From NCBI GenBank assembly GCA_021396245.1, contig WNYE01000124.1, positions 23,196 to 87,195 of the forward strand: a DNA stretch of 64,000 nucleotides, read 5' to 3'. Shown in pieces: positions 18,983-29,916 of this stretch. The first letter of the stretch is position 1. Each line of letters starts with the position of its first letter. The stretch is from Sporothrix humicola (taxonomy: Eukaryota > Ascomycota > Sordariomycetes > Ophiostomatales > Ophiostomataceae). Position numbers and translations under genes: made by a program. The notes under the pieces were generated by a model. It worked only from the letters and a program-made list of their open reading frames with translations, made no database searches and had not been told where the DNA came from.

Positions 18983-20853
18983 TTAAATCTTTGCCTGGAA
19001 AGTCGACACGTCCTTGACAACAAGACCGGTCGGGCCACCCTTTGCCTTCAAGACTCTCCGCAGGACTTTGCCGCTGGGGTTGCGGGGAATCTCTGAGATG
19101 AACTCGACCTCCCTGACCCACTTGTATCGCACACGCTTCTCCTTGACATAATCCATCAGCTGTCTCCCCACGGCCTCGCTCGGCTTGATGTGCGGCTTCA
19201 GGACAATGTACGCCTTGGGCCGCTCCGAGCTGTAGGCGTCCTCGGTGACGCCAATCACGGCACAGTCAACAACGTCGTCGTGGCCAATCAGCAGGTGCTC
19301 AAGGTCAGCCGGAGCCACCTGTTGGCCCTTGACTTTAATCATCTCCTTGATACGGTCGACAATGTAGATAAAGCCGTTCTCGTCGAGCTTGCCAATATCA
19401 CCGGTGTGCAGAAAGCCGTCGGCGCCAAAGGTCTCGGCCGTCTCCCGCGGGTTGTCGAGGTAGCCCATGGCGATCTGGGGGCCCTTGGCCAAGATCTCGC
19501 CGGTCTGGTTGAGGCCAAGCTCTTTACCCGTGTCGACATCGATGACTTTGATTGTCGTGGAACCGAGAAGGACGCCACCGTTGTTACCGTACTTGTAGTC
19601 GTAGTACTGGGGAGGATGCGTGGACAGACAGCAGCAGGACTCGGTCATGCCATAGCTCTGGCGGAAGCCGGTCCAGGGCAGCTTCTTCTTGAGAAGATCC
19701 AGGACCTCCGCGCCCAGTGGAGCAGCACCGCAGGCAACACGCTGTACGCTAGTTAAGTCGTACTTGTCGACAATGGGGTCGCGGATGAGACGAACAACGA
19801 TCGAAGGGACAAGCGTCAGGTCGGTAATCTTGTACTTGGCAATTGATTCAAGGAATCCCTCTATCGTGAAGTTTGGAAGCATCACACATTCATCGTTGCT
19901 AGCAATTGGCCACATTAGAAACCGCACGAGTCCGCTAACTAAAGAGAACGGTGTTAGCAGTCATTAAAAGCTTGTAAATCCTTATCATCCCCCTGTTCTT
20001 ACTGTGGAATAAAGGCAAGCATGCCAACTGATATTTCTTCTCAGGGATGGCAACGCCCTTCAGCTGGGCACACTGGGCTAGGACATTCTTATGTGAAAGC
20101 ATGACCTGTATTTTCAGTCCCGTTAGTAAATTCTAGAAAAAATGAGAACACGATGCGCCACTTACAGCTTTTGGCAGGCCGGTGGTGCCGCTGGAGAACG
20201 TCAGGAAACCGCAGATATCGTTTGTCTTTCCCTTGGGGACACAGAAGATTGCAGTCTGGCCTGCCGGCCCATATGAGCGTCCCGTCTCCAGCAGATTTTG
20301 CACAGTGGTGAAGCCTTCTGCCTCGCCTTCCAGCAGGAACACCCGCTCTTTCGGGATGCCGGCCGCCTTGGCAGCCGCCAGGGCCACTTTAAGCGACGCC
20401 GGAACGGTCATAATGTACTTTGACTTTGCCGTCTGGACTGCGTTGGACATTTCTGCTTCGCCGTACGCTGGCGATGCGCCGTTGATCCGGCCGCCGGCCC
20501 GCAGAACGGCAAACATAGCCACCGGGTACCATATTGAGCTGTGGCTGAACAGCGACACCGTGTCCTGCTCGCGGAGACCGTGGTTCTTGACGAGGGCTGT
20601 CGACAGATGTGTTGCGTGTTCCTTGACTTGAAAGAAATCCAGTCGCTCGCCGGTGTTGGCATTCGTGTATCCGCTAATGTCTTTGCGCGGCACGTTGTAG
20701 AGCTGCGACCATTTTGGGTCCTCAAATGCCCACTCCCAAATGGTCAAGTCCGTCGGATCTGTTTGTAATTGTGTTAGCTGTGTTCATTGTCGTAAACTAC
20801 ATGCGTTATGGCAACCTACACTCGACATCGGGAAACTTGGATTGCATCAACAT
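18983..20853 (-). CDS. Acyl-CoA synthetase (4-coumarate-CoA-ligase-like), peroxisomal
   Basis: There are four exons: 20853-20820, 20758-20166, 20105-20003 and 19938-18983, giving 561 residues. The joins restore FPDVEYPTDLTIW, GLPKAVMLSHKNV and CLPLFHISGLVRF. ANL-superfamily signatures are the P-loop FSSGTTGLPKAV, the YGMTES adenylate motif, TGDIG...DRIKEMIKVKG and the C-terminal PRNPSGKVLRR with the adenylation lysine. The enzyme activates a carboxylic acid with ATP and CoA. The protein ends in A-K-I, a PTS1 variant known from yeast peroxisomal beta-oxidation enzymes, so peroxisomal location is likely. In this cluster it would activate the hydroxy acid released by the hydrolases (LvaE-like role). 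It shares its promoter region with the SDR gene. Confidence 0.9.
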
Positions 20854-21760
20854 CTTGATCTTCGGGTATGATCTGTCACGGGATACTGGTGTTGGTGATT
20901 GGCGACGAGACGGTAACTAAACAGCCAAATATCATGCGTTAATGTTGTGACTGGTGTGTCTGGGCGTATGAATGAGTTTTGTTTCTTCGTTTTCCTATTA
21001 AAATATAATCTGCACCAAAAATTGAAAATAATAAAGCGAAGAGATGAAGGAGTTGCTCTGCGGAGAGAGCTATCATATCCGAGGCAGAGCTTGGAAAGGT
21101 CGCTTGGGCGCTCAAGGTGATTGGCCTCTCCACCTTCCGCTTTCATGGTTGTGTCTGACCTGCATCCAACCATCCATGAAATCGAACTAATGCAGCATCA
21201 AGTCGGACGTCGGCGGAAGCAAGAATACCGAGAGTAACATGCACTCCATCATTTCCTCTCCTCATTTTCTCCCCAGGTTCGTGCGGGGGTAGATTTGACA
21301 CTTGCAGACTCGCACACACACCTGCCGTCGGTAAACTAAAATCAGACCAAACCAAATCCCACGCCCGAAGCTGACCTTGGCTTGGTTACGATGTTTCTGA
21401 CCAGTAGAATAACACCGTTTGCAGCGCCAAGAGCTAGTTCCCAGGCCATGCCGCCATTGTATTTCCAGGGACTCTCCCTAAAAATCACACAAGACCTCGG
21501 CTTCTGTACGGAGTATTAGTGACCTTGGTCTCGCCCTGGGCTTAGCTCTTTCATCCACTACGATAATACACTACGAGCCAAACGACGCGTACCTTGCTTA
21601 ATATGAATATCAATCGACATCATTAGACCACGATACGTGGTTGAAGATTGTTCCTCATTTCTTTTTTCTCTTTTTCGTTCTTGGTTTTGTTTCTTTATTC
21701 TTCCACATTTTCTTTTCTCTTTCCACCGTCCCCATTTCCTCCCACCAGACACATTCCACG
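20854..21760. promoter_or_regulatory. Divergent promoter region, acyl-CoA synthetase / SDR
   Basis: CCGAGG at 21079-21084 and CCTCGG at 21495-21500 lie in the shared upstream region. A long pyrimidine stretch at 21650-21750 precedes the SDR start, as is common just upstream of fungal start codons. Confidence 0.55.
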
Positions 21761-22556
21761 ATGGCTTTCGCGGGCAAAGTTATCGCCGTCACCGGCGGCG
21801 GCCAGGGCATTGGCCTTGCCACCGCAAAGGCTCTGGCTGCAAAGGGCGCCAGCGTGTCGATCGCTGATGCCAACCCAGCCACCCTGACGCAGGTCCAGAA
21901 GGAGTTTGAGGCCCAGGGCTGGCCCGTGTTGACGCAGGCTCTGGACATCCGCGACCCCGCCAAGGTCAACGCCTGGATCGATGCCACCGTCGCCAAGTTC
22001 GGCCGCCTCGACGGCGCCGTTAACTCGGCCGGAACAATTGGCAAGCAGTATGGCCAGAAGAAGATTGACGAGCTCGAGGACGATGACTGGAACCTCTGCA
22101 TGGGGGTCAATGTCAACGGTGGGTCCCGCTATCCTTCCGTGTTTTGATATACTGCCTCCTAACACTTTAGGAATGATGTACTCGCTCCGTGCTGAGCTGA
22201 AGCACATCGCTGACGGCGGCGCCATTGTCAACATTGCCTCAAACCAGGGCTCGTCGGCCGGTTTCCCCGGCTGTGCGGCCTACACGACATCGAAGCACGC
22301 CGTCTTGGGTCTCACAAAGGCAGCCGCTCGTGACTATGGTGCCCGACAAATCCGCGTCAACGCCGTAGCTCCCGGTGGAACTTACGGCCCATTGATGTCT
22401 AGTGTCGTTGGTAACAGCCCGCCGCCGGCCACGAACGCTCTGCAAAAGTATGGCAAGCCGGAGGAGGTGGCCAACATGATCGTATGGCTTCTTGGTCCCG
22501 AGAGCACGCATACGACCGGCGAGTTGTATCGTGTAGATGGTGGTCTCTTTGCGTAA
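21761..22556 (+). CDS. Classical short-chain dehydrogenase/reductase
   Basis: There are two exons, 21761-22118 and 22171-22556, split by a 52-nt intron, giving 247 residues. I start at the ATG at 21761 because the in-frame residues upstream are a low-complexity translation of the pyrimidine tract. The cofactor motif is T11-G-G-G-Q-G-I-G, followed by NSAG. The catalytic set is S143, Y157 and K161 (YTTSK). Adjacent DA after the second strand (SIADANPA) suggests NAD(H) preference (inference). Such enzymes interconvert secondary alcohols and ketones. Here it could make the BVMO ketone substrate from an alcohol, or act on a ketoacyl or hydroxyacyl-CoA like LvaD. Confidence 0.9.
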
Positions 22557-23401
22557 GAAGCGAGTAGACAGTAATATCAATTCAGTCAATATATCATGTA
22601 CGTTCGCACCGCTGCTTGTGACCCTTGAGACTTTGTAGAAAGATGAATACCATCCAAGCTAATGCTGATGCACAAGCATAAACGCCACGGGCGCCATAAT
22701 ACCGTGTTTCTGTTTATTACAATATTTTTGCCATAGATTTCAACGTCAAACATTCTCTTGTGCAACTTAACAACAAAACTATCTATGCACCTTCATTAAG
22801 GAAACCGTGACACTGGTTAGAATTACTTCCTCTGTTCCTGGCCCGTTTTGCACCATTCATGGCCTGCTGATGATCCCGCAAAACATACGACCTGCAGACC
22901 GTGCACGATCTTCATAATGTCACAGGAACAAATCCGCCATATCCTAGGACATAAACATCACAGAAGGCCATGTTTATGATCATGTTCCGCTGCCACCGGA
23001 CGATGCGAATGATCGAACGGATAAGTCCAAATACACGAACGGCCGAATATGGCCAGTATGGTCGGTCTTTAAACTCGCGATAATAGCGACACAGTGACAG
23101 TGCTCGGTCCGAGGCAAACCTAAGGAGCAAACCTGCGGAGGCACCACCACTAAACCACTGAAAATGGTGCTAAGACTAAGACTTCTAACAGTGCTAACGT
23201 ACGACATACCCCAAATACTACTCTTGTTATTTACTATTTACCGTATTGATCTAAACATCCCACACGAACTTCCTTTCGCGTTTCATATAAGACTCTCTCA
23301 CAAGCAGTCGTTTTAATCAACTAATATCAATCATATCAACCCCTCACTTTGCATCATATCCCACCACACCACCTACCAAACATCACAGACCCTCTCACAA
23401 C
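22557..23401. promoter_or_regulatory. Promoter region of the FMO gene
   Basis: CCGAGG is at 23109-23114, about 290 bases before the ATG. No gene is seen. Confidence 0.5.
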
Positions 23402-25471
23402 ATGTCTCGTTCTGCCGCAGAGTGGGATGACGAGCCCATCCGGCCGCCCAATGCCGACACCCAGATCGGCTGGGCCGGCGTCCCTCTCAAAGACACCCTG
23501 GGCTACTACGGCGTGATCAAGCGCCCACAGCTGCCAACCATCGACCGCCTTGGTTTCTCGCCCGACTACGCCTCTGTCGATGTTAACAAGCTCGTCGACG
23601 AGTTTATCTCTGAGTTTGGCAAGGCCCTCGAGTCGCAAAATGTCGACAACATTGTCGGCCAAATCGCCGAGGACGGCTACTGGAAGGACGTCGAGATGCT
23701 CACGTGGGACATCCGCACACTCACGGGCCACAGCGAGATCAAGGCCATGCTGACGGATCGCCTAGCCAAGACGGGCATCAAGAACTTGAGGGTCAGCCCA
23801 CACATCCCGTCGTCCCTTGAGAAGCTCGGCGACGACCTGTCGTTTGTCCTCTTCCACTTTGAGTTTGACTTTGCGCACGGTACCGGTATCGGCGCCGGCC
23901 GCTTGTCGCCTCTTGCGGCCAAGACCGGCTCGGCAGCCGAGCTGGCAGACCTCAAGTCCTGGAAGGTGTACTCGATCGGTACTGCGCTCGAGACTGTCGA
24001 CGGCTGGGACGCCGAAAACGGCGACAAGATGCGGTACCAAGCGGCTAAGGTCGTTGATCCGCTGGGCAAGGCACGCACGTACCGCGAACTGCGGGACGAT
24101 GAGCGCGAGGGTCGCGATGGTGTCCAGCCGACTGTCGTTATTGTTGGTGCCGGCCACACGGGTCTGACCATGGCGGCACGCTTCAAGGTCCTGGGTATCC
24201 CCCACCTCGTCATCGAGAAGGAGGACACGGCTGGCTACAGCTGGGGCAGCCGTTACGCCTCTTTGTCTCTGCACGGCCCGACATTTACCAACCACCTCCC
24301 GTGCATTCCGTATCCCAACTGGTTCCCAACTTTCCTGCCCGCCCAGCAGCTCTCCAAATTCCTCCAGCACTACGCCGAGATCATGGACCTCAACATCTGG
24401 ACAAAAACAGTTATGGACGGCAAGGGCGCCGTCTACGACGAGGCTAAGGGCGAGTGGACCATTTCTGTTACGCGCGCCGACGGCAGCAAGACAATCCTGC
24501 ACCCCAAGCACCTTATGATTTGCACTGGCATTTCGGGCACGCTTCCCAACGTGCCGGTCATCCCCGGCATGGATGAGTACCAGAAGAACGGCGGCCTTAT
24601 CGTCCACTCGTCTCGCCACCGCACCGACCCCTCTTGGAAGGGTAAGAAGTGCGTTATTGTTGGTGCGGCCACCTCGGCCCACGATATCTCGTACGAGCTG
24701 GTCGAGAATGGCTGCGAGGTTACCATGATCCAGCGCAGCGCAACACACGTCATGTCCGTCGACAAGAGCGTGCGCACCCTGTTCAAGCCCCGCGAGCGCA
24801 CCAACCGTCGCGACGGCCTCGCTGCCGATCTGGTGGATCAGTCCAACTACCTCAAGCACCCCTTCCCCGTCGAGTATGAACTGCTCAACCGCGGCCAGAC
24901 GATTGCCCGTGAGCTCGATGCCGACCTCCTTCAGTCTCTCCGGGACGTCGGCTACCGTCTGCACGACGGCTATCACGGCGGCGGCGCCTACTCCATGTTC
25001 ATGTTCGACCAAGGCGGCTTCTACTGGGACACGGGCTGCGCCAAGCTTATTGCCTCGGGCAAGATTGGCCTCAAGCACTCCGAGATTGATCACTTTACGG
25101 CGGACGGCGTCGTCTACAAGGATGGCACCTCCGACAAGGCCGATGTCGTCGTGTTTGCCACAGGCTACATGAACTCGAAGAGTGCTATTCAGGCGCTCAT
25201 GGGCGACGAGATGGCCAAGAAGTGCAACGAGAGATGGGAGAAGGGCAATGCATTCTTTGTCGGCCCCGAGGGCGAGTCCGTCATCAACTACTGCCCGTTG
25301 CCTCAAAAGGGCCTGTACTCCATGTTCCACCAGTTTGCATACACCCGTTTCCATTCTGGTCGCCTAGCTCTCCGTATCAAAGCAGAGGAGCTCGGTATCG
25401 ATGTGACGCCATATGGTAACAAGCCCCTGGGCCCTAGCAGTGCCGCGGCTGGCCGCCTTCCGCGTCAGTAG
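23402..25471 (+). CDS. FMO-type flavin monooxygenase with N-terminal NTF2-like region
   Basis: This is a single-exon protein of 689 residues, longer than a plain FMO. Residues about 60-215 look like an NTF2/SnoaL-like domain (DEFISEFGKALESQN ... DGYWKD...). The flavin part begins at about 243 with the FAD loop G249-A-G-H-T-G. It has GYSWGSRYASL, an FMO-like segment (IVHSSRH) and a second Rossmann motif (VIVGAATSAHDIS). A late ATGYMNSKSA motif is also typical. FMOs oxygenate N or S atoms, and some act as type II BVMOs on ketones. It is thus the third flavin monooxygenase of the cluster. The role of the N-terminal region is unknown. It ends in PRQ with no targeting signal seen. Confidence 0.88.
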   Translation: MSRSAAEWDDEPIRPPNADTQIGWAGVPLKDTLGYYGVIKRPQLPTIDRLGFSPDYASVDVNKLVDEFISEFGKALESQNVDNIVGQIAEDGYWKDVEMLTWDIRTLTGHSEIKAMLTDRLAKTGIKNLRVSPHIPSSLEKLGDDLSFVLFHFEFDFAHGTGIGAGRLSPLAAKTGSAAELADLKSWKVYSIGTALETVDGWDAENGDKMRYQAAKVVDPLGKARTYRELRDDEREGRDGVQPTVVIVGAGHTGLTMAARFKVLGIPHLVIEKEDTAGYSWGSRYASLSLHGPTFTNHLPCIPYPNWFPTFLPAQQLSKFLQHYAEIMDLNIWTKTVMDGKGAVYDEAKGEWTISVTRADGSKTILHPKHLMICTGISGTLPNVPVIPGMDEYQKNGGLIVHSSRHRTDPSWKGKKCVIVGAATSAHDISYELVENGCEVTMIQRSATHVMSVDKSVRTLFKPRERTNRRDGLAADLVDQSNYLKHPFPVEYELLNRGQTIARELDADLLQSLRDVGYRLHDGYHGGGAYSMFMFDQGGFYWDTGCAKLIASGKIGLKHSEIDHFTADGVVYKDGTSDKADVVVFATGYMNSKSAIQALMGDEMAKKCNERWEKGNAFFVGPEGESVINYCPLPQKGLYSMFHQFAYTRFHSGRLALRIKAEELGIDVTPYGNKPLGPSSAAAGRLPRQ

Positions 25472-25780
25472 AGATGGTGCTAAGTACGCTTGCAGCCTTT
25501 ATACATTGGATAGAATAAATAATGCTAGCTAGGGATAAATAAATGTAACTTCCAAAAAGAAACCTCTCATTCTCTCGTGACATCTGGCGAAAGTACAAAT
25601 AATGCTTGTACACTTCAACTCTTGGTTTAAGTTTTTCGTGGTGGTGTATACAACTTAAATTGTAAAGAAGACGGTTTTGTCACTGCTATTACTTATAGTA
25701 TTTTGCATTATTAAAAAAAAAATGAAATTACGGTTTGGTAATATTATTTGTATGATTTGGTGGAAAACATATTTATTGTT

Positions 25781-25830
<50 letters not shown>

Positions 25831-25888
25831 GGAGCTGGGTTTTTTGTTTTTTTTTTTTTTTTTTTTTTGGTTAAAAAAATTTTTTTTT

Positions 25889-25920
<32 letters not shown>

Positions 25921-26836
25921 CCAAAAAAAAACAAAAAAAAAACAAAGGAAAATAAAACCACGCCCCCAAAAATTCAAAATAAATTATCGATGAATTTACT
26001 TCACGGTAAACTGATTTTACGACCAATATGACCCGAGCTCCTCGACACTGAATACTCAGCTCTCCAACCATAAGCATGACTGGTGATGATAGCTTCAGTG
26101 ACGTAATCGTGCAACATTTGTGCCCCCGCCTCTCATACACCAGCTACCCCGCAAAAACGACAATTTATCTCTTCTTGAACACTCCAATGAAAAGAACACG
26201 ATAATCATTGGTCATATGCCGCCTTTCCCTGGTCAAAGGCTGCGGGGGAAAATTGCTGGTCTGTCACGAACGTACGATTGGATGCATAAATTTGTGCAAG
26301 GCTGGCTGAAAGTGCTGCACCAAATCTCGGCTACTAAAATCCTCCAGAGTCACTCCGCAAATCACATTAAAGACCGAGGCGAGGTTGATTTAAGCCAATC
26401 GGGATCGGGATGGCCCCACTCACAGCCGAAATGTTTTGGCCAATCATACAATACTAAATTCGACGCTAGTGGCATCTGGCTGACAAGGCCCGCGAAAAGT
26501 GGGGCGCATTTGAACGTCACTTCCTCATCGGCTTCACTGTCGGGTCGCTCCTTCCTCACCGGTTGGTCATGTGGGATAAAAATATGGACGTCCTGAGTTG
26601 AATGTTTTGTTCATTTTATCACTTGACTCCGGCTAGGCAGTTGTGGCAAATCTACTTAGTGCACAGGGTGATTTTTTGGTCGCGACATGCACAAGGAGTG
26701 AGCTTTGACTACCATAGCTGTCAAACACCATTCTATGTATATTACATGGGACGGATAACAAGGAACAGTAAAAGGAAGCGAAGATCTATTACAAATTAAA
26801 CGGAATGTAAATATTCGGGACTAAGAGAAATATTCC
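25472..26836. other. Intergenic region with homopolymer ladder
   Basis: It lies between the 3' ends of the FMO and the first FarA-like regulator. It holds the homopolymer tract described separately and one CCGAGG (26374-26379). The 158-codon plus-strand frame at 26120-26596 has no recognisable domain and is probably chance. Confidence 0.5.
25782..25945. repeat. Homopolymer ladder: G48, T22, C21 and A runs
   Basis: G runs without break from 25782 to 25829. T follows at 25847-25868, a short A and T block, C at 25891-25911, then A runs broken by single C bases to about 25945. No gene is affected. Confidence 0.95.
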
Positions 26837-29800
26837 TTAGGTCCCAACCGTAGTCGTCTCCGTCGGCATCCCCGCAGACGACATTACCATGTCCTGATTT
26901 TGCTGGATCATGGAGCAAGATTCTGTTCCATCGAAATCTGCCAGAGTAAAGAGCAGTCCGTCAAACTCGCCCCAAACGTCTACGTGAGATGGGGGTGTCT
27001 CGATCAAGGTGTGGTTTCCTGTTGCTGTTGTGCCTGTGAGGTTGGACAGCGGACCAAGACCGAGATTGAATGCATTGTTGCCTGCAGAATGGTCTCCAAA
27101 CATGGGACTGCCATTTGTATGGCCGTGGAGTAGCGACTCATGATCTCCCGCTTCGGCGCTGAACTGCTGCATGAAGCTAGGCTGGTTGGGGTTGTATGCT
27201 ACTGTCATTTGCCCATGTCTAGAGAACTGCGGGGTTTGCTGGTCTCTTCCTGCAGCCAAAGGCAACGGCGGTGGCGGCGGAGGAAGTGATGGCGAGATAT
27301 GCGATCGATTTGGCTGGCTATTACTTGGAGAATGAGATTGGCGGGAATTCCTAAAGTCGCCATTGTATGGAACAGCAGTGCCTGTAAGGCTGTTGTCGGC
27401 AGGAGGTGGCATTGAGGATTGACTGTATGACCTCTTGGCCTGGCGGGGTTCGGCGGGTGATGGTATCCATCGATGGCTGCTGTTGCTGGCAGAAGGAGCC
27501 CTTGTCACTGCAGTCGCTACTGAGCTTGGCTTGAAGGATTGCAACATCGGAATGTGTGTGCCGGACTTGATAAGAAACTTCTCCAAGAAACGGAGGGCGT
27601 ATTCAGCCGATGTGTACATGTCTTGGAGTTCGCACAGGGCATGGTAGCACTGGTAGAATCTGCCAAGACTCATGTTCCGGACCTGCTCCTCAGAGTCATG
27701 GATGTCAAGTAGGTGAATCAGGGTTGCGGACAAAAACGCTGGGATGCTGCTCGTCCACAAGTATCGCAGGTGGTTTTCCGACTGGAGGTCAAACGCAATC
27801 CTTGTGATGGTAATGGCCGCCTCTTTGACCTTGGCCAGCGATCCTTTGCGTGCGCTGTTTGCTTCAGACGCATTCATCCAGGGAGGCGGACTCATCAGAG
27901 CACGTGGGCGATGCAAAGCTCCAATTGCCGTAAGGTAGACCATATACAGCAGAGATTGATGCAGCCAAATAATGTCCTCTGCGTAGTCGTCCTTTCTCTG
28001 CCCGGATCTAGCAGACGGCGAGCGCGGTGTGTATTTTGACATGGTCGGCTGGTTTCGACGCCAGTCTTCAAGCTCGCTGTCGCACTTGACCAGATCGGCC
28101 ATCTGTGCCTTGGATTGCTTCGGCAGCACGGCCATGTTCTTGAGTCCTTCTGAGTTTGTTCCGACAATCGAATACTGTGTCTGTAGAATGTTTCCAACAA
28201 CGACACACAGCTTGGCCAGGTCAATACACATCTGGCACATTTGTCTGCGGCCATCGTCCTCGACGGACGTGAAGCCGCTTTCACGCACAAAGACAATTCT
28301 TTCTTGGACGGGCTGGCCTAGGTCGTAGTCTGCGAGCTCTAGCATAGGCACATTAAAATCTTCGGTGCGGATGCGAGCAGGCCGGCGGATGCCAAGGGCG
28401 AGCAAGCGATCTCGTATAAAACACGACCACCAGATCCGACGCCGGAGCCGCTTCTCGCTCTGGCTAATGTTGATGGCCACCGGATCTCTGTGTAGGCCCA
28501 TGACCTGTGCCAAGGAAAGAGTGATCCCCATCCAGTACCATGTGTCTTTCTCGTCGTCTGGTGAATCGTACCAGAATGTCATCAACAACAAGGACTGTAT
28601 GAGGGCCATGCGGTCGGGCTCACAGTCCAACTCATAGAGGAGCCGGACGCGGTTGAAGAACGCCTTTCTGGCTACTTTCCGAGAAGGATAACCCCGCGCT
28701 GTCAAGAGACTGCTGTCGACAAACACAACACTGGCAAACATGACGGCCTGGAACAAGAGCAGGCTGACAGGCTTGCTGTCATTACCGCCATTGATGATAG
28801 GGTCAAGAAAGTTGTCTAACTCCAAGGCCGGAATAAAGCAATACACGATCTTGACGTACGTCCGCAGAAGCTCGTCGCGAAACTCCTTGTCTGGGATCGT
28901 CAGGGCATCCTTGTCCGCAAGATACTCGAGGTCGCGCTGAGTGATGTGGCCGGGCAATCGCTTGATGAATGGCGGAAGTGGGTTTGACGAAGAAGAATGA
29001 CTGACTTTTGGCGCACTATGTGCACCCGGGTGGTTAAACAGATATAGCTGCGGATGGGGTCCGGAGCCGGTCCCGTGATTACTGTTGGAGTACTGGCAGT
29101 GATAGCTTTTATGGCTTGTCTGGCTCGGATTGCTCTGATGGCTCTTGTGCGGCGAGGACACTTCTACTGCACCCGATGCGACCGAATAAGAGCGCGGCCG
29201 ACCCAGTACTTGTTGCACAGCATTGTTCTCTTCCAGGTCATCGTGAGTCTCGTCATCCAAGCTGTCATCTGCGATGTCGCCAGACTGGCTGCCGCTTAAA
29301 TTGTCTATCGAACCATTAGTAGGATGAACATTGATCCTATATAAGTCGGAGACTGAGATCGCCCGCAGGCGCTCGGATAGTACTCACCCTCAAACGTTAA
29401 AGAGACATATACGGCTTCTTCGTCGTCGACAACACGAGGTAGTGGCGATGGACTTCTCGGGGGATAATGCACGGTAGGCGGCGGACGGGGTGCAATAGCC
29501 GGAGCAGTCGAGACTGAAGTTGTGGTACTAGGTGCAGTAAGACTCTTTGGCTTCCGGCCTCGGCTTGACTCACGAAGAATACACGCAACATCGTCGAGGC
29601 GGCAGTTTGTGCAGGGCGCGCCGCGGCTGACGACATCACAGCGGACCTTTCTGCTTCGGCACGAGAGACAGGCACACGACGAGCGCCGCTTAGCTGCCCG
29701 TTCATCAATGCTCTTGTTGTCGACGGTGGCGGCTCTTTTGAGTCCATTCTGTCCGTTTTGCCCGTTCTGACCGGCAGCACTCGACCCGGTGCCTGGTATC

Positions 29801-29916
29801 GACGACGATGGTGACGCTATGGTTATGGATGACTTGTCAGTCGTTGACGGCCCCGTCGATGACGCGTTTATCGGAGCCATTGATGATTCTCCAGAGGAAA
29901 AGGCTGTTGAAAACAT
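26837..29916 (-). CDS. FarA/FarB/CTF1-type Zn2Cys6 transcription factor 1
   Basis: There are two exons, 29916-29388 and 29304-26837, giving about 998 residues; a second ATG at 29880 could be the true start. The zinc cluster is C83-x2-C86-x6-C93-x8-C102-x2-C105-x6-C112, with the family hallmark VRCDVVSRGAPCTNCRLD and a basic linker RGRKP. The middle region (ITQRDLEYLADKDALTIPDK, VSLLLFQAVMFASVVFVD, ARKAFFNRVRLLYELD, DTWYWMGITLSLAQVMGLHR) matches the regulatory domain of FarA/FarB and cutinase transcription factor 1. Such factors bind CCTCGG and switch on fatty-acid and cutin use. Its target sequence is frequent around it, so it is a prime candidate for the cluster's activator. The C-terminal third is low-complexity. 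Confidence 0.92.

Noticed and set aside
23762..25354. 530-codon minus-strand frame opposite the FMO
   Set aside because: Shadow frame; the plus strand carries intact FAD and NADPH motifs.
26120..26596. 158-codon plus-strand frame
   Set aside because: Low similarity to anything I recognise, and it lies between two convergent genes beside a doubtful homopolymer tract.
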